This document shows, piece after piece, positions 42,201-51,200 of a DNA stretch of 64,000 nt. The notes under the pieces are model-generated. The model was not told where the DNA came from and ran no database searches. It saw only the letters and a list, made by a program, of their open reading frames with translations. The DNA is from Pycnopodia helianthoides (Eukaryota > Echinodermata > Asteroidea > Forcipulatida > Asteriidae). Position 1 is the first letter of the stretch, and every line of letters begins with the position of its first letter. The stretch covers positions 11,633,016 to 11,697,015 of the forward strand of contig CM063251.1 of the NCBI GenBank assembly GCA_032158295.1. The letters are read 5' to 3'. The position numbers and the translations under genes were made by a program.

Positions 42201-45200
42201 CTATGGACAGACGACATAATAACTGGTCACACCATGGACTGTAAAGACCCATTTTAGATGGCTAGGGGCAAAGTTTGCAATTTGTCAACAGCTATTTAAT
42301 TAAATGTGCACTGAAAAATTCTGATATTATGCTACTTACTTGTCTCGCCTGCATAATGGTGCGCAGAGTGTCTCCACCGACCATGTGTTTTTTATCTAAT
42401 GCTGAGGGTGCTGTTGATGAGGATCGTTGCTGTTGGTCAGTGTTATTCTTTATGGTCTGTCAGGGAAAAGAATTTTTTTTTTTTTTTTTAACTGAAAAAA
42501 TGTAAAACGAAATATAAATAAACACATCAAGCATAACAAATATCTGGAAAATCATTTATTTCCCAAACCACTCTGACTGACTAATATAAAATATGACCCC
42601 TTGGTCTGAAATTATAATAATAATAATAACAAATAGTTAACAATTTAGCAGGCCAATCATCCTTCCTTGCAGCTGAGAAGCTGAATTGCAATGTAAGTCG
42701 CCTTTTGGCATCCAGCCAAATCAACCAATATACACTGTACACAAGACCATGAACACAGCCAGAGATTGAATGTGTTAAATTTTTCCTAGAGGGAGAAAAA
42801 CCGGAGGGCCCGGAGAAGAACCCTCTTGCTATAGGAGAGATTCAAACCAGGGTCCAAGGAGGTGAAAGGCAGGGGAAAAAACACTAAATGCTATCACAAA
42901 CAGTATGTAAGTGTGCCTTGTAAATTTCACTTACCACATTCCCGGTATGATCCTCCCAGGAGTCTTCAATCTCGTCATCACTGTCTCTTTTACCCTGGTC
43001 AGTGATGGCCTCCTCGACTGTGACTGCAATTTGAGTTTCTTGAGGAGCTGTGACACAAACTGATCTCTTGGCTTTGGGGGGGGGAAAAAAAAAATAAGGA
43101 TGTCATTTGATGATAAAAAAAGATACAATTGACTGTGAAGGAACTAGCTAGGGATCACAAACAGTGTGGGTCGTTTAAACTGCATTCTACAGTTGAAGAC
43201 CAGGGAGTACCCAAGACCACATGTGACCCTAATGTAGGTAGGCACCATTCCATGCACTGCACTCAAAGTCATCTTCAACCAATGTACACAAGCATATTGC
43301 CATCCCACTAATGAATGAAAACACAAATACAGGTTTTTAAATGACCTAAAATGGATTGAAAGACATCGGTCAAATTTCCCTTGCACTGACAATACAAACT
43401 GTTTGAGTGTAACAGACTGAATTGATTTGAACTGAACACTGTAACCCGTAGGCTTGAAGATACATGTGAAGGGAAGATGATGAAGAAATCTAAGTTTTAG
43501 AAGTTGGAGGAAAGCCCAAACTGGGGAAAAATCCACACAATCATTGTAGGGACTAAAAATCCAATACACATGCAACGCTTCCATCTGAAGCGGCATTTAA
43601 ACTGGGGTCCACTGAGGTGAAAGGCAGGCAAGAAGAAAATCAATTTAGAAGCTAATCTAAATGTTATGGATGCCTCAAAAGCTATACAATGTCTTCAAAA
43701 CAACACCCGACTCTTACTCCATGTATGTACCTTATTTTCTTCAATCTTCACATCCTCCTTAGCTTTGTTTTCTGCATCTCTCCACTCCAGCCATACGTCT
43801 CTGTAAGGAGGTGGCAGTAGTTGATGGATGGACTGTACATAAAAACAGAGAAAGATCATTAACCAAATGCAAAGCTTTTTAAAATGATTTTGGGGGCCTT
43901 GATGGCAACCACTGCAATGGCAGAAGCACTGGGCCGAGGCTCTTTTTGTCACTTCAAGTTCCTGGGGTGAAAGCACATGGCTTTAATCCTCCTACTCTTG
44001 GTACCATTTTCCTGTCCTTTGGTAACATCCTACAAACCATCAATTTTTTTAAACTACCGTAGATGATATTACACGGTCAGACAGTGGGAAGGTTGACTGT
44101 CTTCTGTGTAGATACATCCACAACATGTTATCAGATTGTAGGCTGTCATAGTTCATCTATCATTTAAAAGCATGTCGTGGCCCAGTGGTCTAGAGCACCG
44201 AATTTAAGTTCTGGTGGTTAAGTCATCAGGTGTCCTTCAGCAAGATGCTTTACTATTACTTACCGCTGTTTTGGCAAGGTTCCAGAGAGCTAAGACACTG
44301 GCTAGATGCTGAGCTTCCATTGCATTCTCTGTTAAGATTTCTGGACACACAACCAATGCAGGTCCTTCTTACGGTCTACGGTTAACCTGAAGGGAAAATA
44401 CAAACATGGCAACTCGAAGGACGTGGCACATTTGGAGATTTAAATTAAACAAAAGATCTGTTTTCTTTCTTTAGTCTATTTTGCTCCATGCAGGAGGAAA
44501 GCCTCTTCACCTCTTTTCCATTTCACTCTATCCTGAGCTGTCTGTTGCCAAATAATGCCCCTATTCGCTACTTGCACGGATCTGCCATGTACGTGTAGAG
44601 CCTCGACTTCATGCTTCATTTGTATTGTATTTATGTTTCTGTTTGGATGAAAGGGTCATCACATTACCGTGACAATACAGAGATATACAATGCTTCTATT
44701 CACTGTCCCCAATTCGAGGCTCTACACAAAAAATGGCTGACCGCAAGTCCAATGCACAAGAACGCTCGGCCAAGACATACCAGAAACTTTTGAGTATTAT
44801 CCTTACTTGCATTTCCAATTTCCCCTGACTTCTCTCTTGTGATACTTCGGAGCAGCAGAGTTTGGTATGTTCTTTCGGCACCAGTCGATCAAGAACTGCT
44901 TGGGTGACTTTGCTGTCCAGTTTTTCTGACTGTAAGCAAAGCTGCGCACATCATCCTGAGGGACAGTAGTGTTTGTCGACGCTAAAAATTACAAAGACAA
45001 ATATTCACATTGAGTATGTGTCTGTGTTTGATACAGCACAGGACTTTCTGCGGTTTGTAATTTATACAGCCAAGCAATGAACGCAGTTCCTTTTTAAAGA
45101 CAGGCTGGTAATCATCCAGGAAAACAAGTTAATAAGTTTAAATCCGAGGGCTCCCTCTAGAAAAATGTGTCTATCTTAAGACTGTTAAAGGCCTGCCAAA

Positions 45201-48200
45201 TCACTGTTGGTTTCTCTCGATTGCAACAATCAAAGTAAGCACCAAATATCAACTTTCACAAAATATTCTGCCAAGACAAAAACCATTATCTCGTGAACAC
45301 CAAATTTGAAATGTTCACAGATTGTAGTAGAAAACTAGAGGATAGACACTCTCTAAAAAACAAGAGTAATAATAATATCAGTCATAAATACAGCGCCTTT
45401 GCCACAGGATTCAAAACACTGTGACAGGTATGACACTGTTTTAAATTATGAGACCCTTGTATAGCACCTGTAAGGTTACAGTGAGGGTGCATATGCTTCA
45501 ACCACACCAAAAATCCAGAACTGGGACTCGCACTCTGCTCAGAACTTCAGAACATCAGAACTTGAGTCAGGTTGGCTAGACCTCTCGGCCACGACATGCC
45601 ACTCAGACAAACAATGATGCACTTTCCATATTAAAAATCATTTCTTTCATTCTCACCTGGTGTTTTGGATGAATCCACCTTCTCAGTGAACAGATTAAAC
45701 ATTCCTTCATCTTCAACCTCCTCCTCCTTCTTTTTCTTCTGTTTCTTGTTCCTCTTGACTGGAGAGGAGACATTTTCTCCATCTGCACCATCTCGAGGCT
45801 GGTCCGTCTCTAGACTTTCTATCTTAACTCTTGAGTCAAAGTCAGGGTGCTTCTCCACCTTTGCAATCTCTGGAGAAACGAGATTAAATGTGTCAATTTG
45901 TACTTGTTAAGTAATTCTGTCAAAGAGTAAGAACATCATACGGATCTGTTTAGCCCTAATCACCAAAGCAACTAACTGTCTTGCAACCGTGCTTATGGAC
46001 ATGTGCATTATCCTCCCTCTTGCAACCCTCCCCAACCTCTGTGATTATCAATCCAGGGCATCAAACAACTAGGCAGCAATCCAAATGACATCTGCTAGTT
46101 TTTATTTTGCAATGAGATTTTAACGTGTTTGGCTTTATCATTGTTAGGATGCACTTTTTAGGTTTTAATTGGTCAATGCATTAAGGGGTGGAGCTTGGGG
46201 CATGGGGGATTTGTTGGCGACTGAATAATAGTCAAGCAAGCAAAGTTGCAAAACATAGATTCTCAGCCTATTAAAGTGGTTCCTAAAGCACCAGAGGAAA
46301 CCACCAATGAATGTGGGCAAACCACAAAATGCCATGACTTGGGATCGAGTTTTACATCAAAATTTCAATTGCTTATTGTTATTATCACATTACCCAATTT
46401 GAAATGCAACATTTGTCATCTTTCAACTTTCTCATAATATTAATTTGCATAAGTATATCAACCTTCAAACAACTCAAAACGAAAATGAAGTATGTGTGTC
46501 ATTGAATGTGTAATCACTTTGCAGTAACAACATGTGTATTATACATGTACTTTGCTGTGTAGATTGTTCTTGAGAATTTGTGTATTGCTATTTATTCTAC
46601 TGCTGCAGTAGATTTCGGAATTTGGGAGACTACTTAGTTCTAATAAGAACTGTTCTGCTTTTTAAGTACTAAACGTCACTGCCGCGGTGTGAGTTCTTAA
46701 TTGGTCTCAACATTTCGACTAGCCTGCTCTAGTTGTCGTCAGGAGACTGAGAGTTTTTTAAGATGCTGGTCTCTTTATTTATAGAGATTCAGAGGTTTCA
46801 GTGTAGAGTCAGCACTGCTCCGATTGGTTCTTTCAAAAGGAAAACTGTGGTAGGTGGGCCCCAGAGTTATTGTGTGGGTTGCCCATAGTGTGTGAGTGCC
46901 CTGTGCACTGGAATGGGTAGGCATACAAACCATTGTGGGGACTTTTACACAATGGAAAAAGGTCCCCACAATGTTTTTCTTTGTTAAACCTGGTCCCCAC
47001 AAGGGAATTCTTTAGAAAAGGGAACAATAGAACAACAACAGGAAGTCCCCACAATGGTGTGTGCAAAAGTATGTGTGTACATACTGGAGTGTGTGATATA
47101 CGTGGGGTAGGGTGGTAGTATTGTGTGCCAAATACTGCTGATGAAATAACACATGGCTTGAGGAACAGTGTTGTGTTTATAGATCTCACTAGCTTCTCTG
47201 ATGCGACGGATTTGAGCTTGTTCCCAATCTATGACATGGTCTAGATCAGCAGAGTGTTCGACAATGGCAGACTTGTCATATTTCCCTCCACAGCCATAAG
47301 CTTTGTGTCAACATACTAGTGTCATGGATAGGTCCATTCGGGAGTGGGGGTGTTAGTGGTGACTGAATAACATTACAGAAACCAAAGAAGCAGAACTTAT
47401 ACTGCAAACCATTCAAGATACTTTTAACTCCTCAAACATCTATGCATCAGTTTAAGGGCATGCACTGAGACCAGAACAGCTCTAATTGAAAATTAACCTT
47501 TTGCTAGCCTGGCAATCTCCTTGCCAGCCTGCATCTGCATGGCTTTGTTGCCGTCTTCCTTTGCTCGACCGGCTGCCATCTTAGCATCCATGAGTTTGGC
47601 TATCATATCCAGGTAACGCTCTGTCTGGACAGATGGGAGGGAAAAGGCTACACATTGTCAGTCTGAAACAGCGAGATGGATTTCTATACTGGATTTCTGC
47701 CTTGAAGAACTTTATTAATATCTACAATCAAAGAATGTATGACAAGTTTTGTGGACTCGGGCCTCCATTTTAAGAAATACAAGAAGAGCTGTTTATAAAA
47801 TGAGGCTTAGTACGTAATATATTTCCTCCTCAGAGCCAAATGACCTCTATGAACTTACTGGGTCAAACGCCTGCTGTTGGATAGATTCTAGTGTCTCCTC
47901 CTCATCTTCATCCTCGCTGTATGCTTCAGCGTATTGCAAGATCCAGTTTTTTACATTCACCTTTGGGTCTTTGTGGCCTTCCTCCTGTAGGTGTCAAAAT
48001 GAGACCGAGACATGTCTTAGGAAAATACATTTCCAGCTGGAAGGACAAAACATTTATCACACATGCATCTTTCACATCAAAGCACACAGGACTTTGTTGA
48101 ACAGTTAATTTTTTATTTTTCATGTTATGATTATATTTGAAAGAAAAATAATAACTCTGGTAATCAGCTGAAAAATTGCATGCCAGCTTTATCAAAATTA

Positions 48201-51200
48201 AAGGAGCCCTTCTTTCATACTTTCTCTGAACGATTTGATGCACAATCGAAATCCTTTCACCTTTCACCTTTCCTTTCACCTTTCGATAGCGAAAGGTAAG
48301 CTCTTTGCTCTAAATTCAACATACCTTCACTGGTTTCTTTTCTTGTTTCTTTTTGTGTTTGTCTTCTTTATTTCCAGCCTGGTCTTCCATGAATGTTTTC
48401 CTGACTTTATCCTTCATTTCCTGTCTGTCTTCCTCAAGGAATGTACCAGCAAAACCTGCAGGAAGCTCATCTGTCATGGGAGATGAATACAATGTGATAT
48501 TTTACAGACATGGTTTATCATATTGGGTTCTGAAAGAGTACATTCATTCAAAGTGTTTTACATTCAAGAAACGCGTCTTTGAAAAATGTGCTAAAGAAAC
48601 AGTGTATCTTAGTAACAATATTCAAGGAAAGAGACATTGTTGAATGCCCTACAGAATAACATATTAAACGGATTTATGACAATGATACGTCCCAGCAGAA
48701 AAAGAAAAACAATTTGTAAGCAATAAAATGGTTTCTTTGAAAAAATTGGAAATAACTGTTTTGTCTTTGTTCTGGAATTAATTTGAAGACAAGTTTCTTC
48801 ATTCAAATGTAGAATTTGACTCTTTCACCATGTTCACAGTTACTTATTATTGGTAGAAAAACGATCAAACTTTCACACTTGGTTTTCTTGCGGCGTGTCA
48901 GGGCAGAGTGGTCTAGCGCACTGGACTCAAGCTCTGGCTCTTCTGATCAGCAGATGGTGGGTTCGAGTCGCAGTCTTGACACTCGGTGTCCTTAAGCAAG
49001 ACCCTTATCTATTGCTGCTTTGTCCTTCAGATTGGGTGAACACCGTAGGTCCCATGTTTTGTGTAATAAAAACTGTAATGCAAGTAAAAGAACCTGTTAC
49101 ACTTATCATTAAAGAGAAAGGGGTTCACCAAAACAAATACATACTGTCTGGTAAGTTGAGGCACAACCAATCGAGCGCCGAGTGTAGGTCTCCACCTTGG
49201 CCAAGATTGTTACTCATAGCTGCGGTGATTTGGACATGCGTGAAACCCACGACAGCCAAAGCCATGTAAAGATCCTACAGAGGGAGACAAATCATTGCAT
49301 CAAAACATTAGAAATTTATTCCTTGAGAACTGGTTATGTATGTCACTAGTCAGGTTTATTGAAAACAAGTCCTTTGAACAGTTGAGGCCGATCGTCCTAA
49401 TGCTGTCAAAAACACTAACAGGTTGAATGGCTTCTGATTGGCACCCCCGATTGAATGGTCTCTGACTGGCACCCCCGAACAAGAATATTGACAAAATAGA
49501 GAGACTGCCAACATAGGGCTAGATTGCTCAGTTGGTAGAGTACCGGGACACTAATCCGGAGGTAGCAGGTTCAAGTCCTTCTCTAGTCATATTTTTTTTG
49601 TTCAACCCGAAATCAAGAACACTTACTGTCAGCTTCTTAGAGGACATCTTCTTAGAGACGATTCCTTGTTGTTTGGAGGTCTTCTGCTGTTTTAGAATTT
49701 CCTCCAAGATTGCTTTCTCTAAATTGGCTGGCAAGGACACCTTAATAGCCTTCTTGTCATCAGGTTTACCTGCATCCGCACTGCCATCTGGATCTTGAAA
49801 TCTATAGTTCTTTTGAACTGGGACTAGACAAAGTACATATTCAAAAATAATAAAAAGTTGTTTTAAGAAAATTCATCTGAGGATCATTGATATATGACAT
49901 TTAAAAATTTACCCTGCGTAAAGCTTACTAATTATTTCTTTCAATGCACTATATTCTTTCATTTTTGTACATACATGTATTACTCATTGCATACATCCGT
50001 CCGCAGACTGGTTTTTTATTATGCAAATTAAGTCTGTTTACACTGGCGCCCTCTCACAAGCCCATCATTAATTTACTCTGCTCTCTTCTCTACATTTTCA
50101 GGTTCAGAAGAAATTTAACAGTGAAAAGCAGTTTTCCTCCGACCATGTTTATAGACTCCAGCTAATATAGGAGTCACATTTATAAAGCTCATACCAGTAC
50201 ACTTCTCCAGATTATACACACGTATCTGTCTGAAGTACTTTCAAAGTCAAGAAAATGGCATTTGAAGTCCCCACAAAGCACCATCCCTTATTTTGATTGC
50301 TTAGTCGGAAACCTCTTCGTCTGTCATCTGTTATGCGTAATAGGTGCAATCTTTTAAATTGAAATACACGATTATAAGCAATGCACATAATTTGTATGGA
50401 TAAGGCAGTACACTTGGCCTGTTTTCACTTTTTACACATTGCCCACTATGCATTACTCACCATGGTGACTGACACATTGATTTCCAGCCTAACTAAAGTA
50501 AAACAAGCAAAATATCAATGTACACAAAATCCGAGACATATTTCATGAACTTTTCACTGATTGGTTGTATGGCGTGTTTCTTGAAAACTAAAGGATAATG
50601 TGTTTTTTTACAACTCTCTGGTACCCCAAGCCCATTGTAATAGATTAATGGCCTGAGGGGTCTGTGCTCCCCCCCCCCCCAAATTTTTCCAGGGCCAGCC
50701 CAGGTGCCCACCCAGGTGCCCCCCCCCCCAAAAAAAAGAACAAAAATCGCAATAGAGAAAAGAAAAAGAAAAGAAAAGAAAAAGGAACAGGAACAAGAAC
50801 AAAATGCGTGATTGTATAATCTACTGCCGCCACAAAATGCAAAGAACATAACAGGAAAGTGGCCCTCTGCAGCGTCCCCCTTCCAAAATAAAAGCATGAT
50901 CACCACCACTGACAAACCCATTTCCCCCTCCCACATCCACAAACGGGCTCCCATAAAAGCAATGCCCTCCCCCCACCCCATCGAAAAAGTCCTGGCTACG
51001 CCACTGGCACTGCTACTACTTTACTGTAGCTAGACTCTCTAGTGAAAAAAATATGAGTAGTAATCAAATTTTTAAATCCCTTAAAAAGTGTGGGTCAGAT
51101 ATTTTTTTTTAAATATTACTTTCCAATTTTTTTTTTTTTGGTCAGATTATTACTCAGTCAGATTACATGGTTTAACCATAGAGAAAGTCCTTTCTCTATG

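Noticed and set aside
43144..43596. 150-codon - strand ORF
   Set aside because: Covers a dispersed SINE and intron between DHX29 exons 10 and 11; no protein signature.
50493..50981. 162-codon ORF on the - strand
   Set aside because: Built on homopolymer C/A runs translated as F/L/G repeats, in the intron between DHX29 exons 1 and 2; low-complexity artefact.
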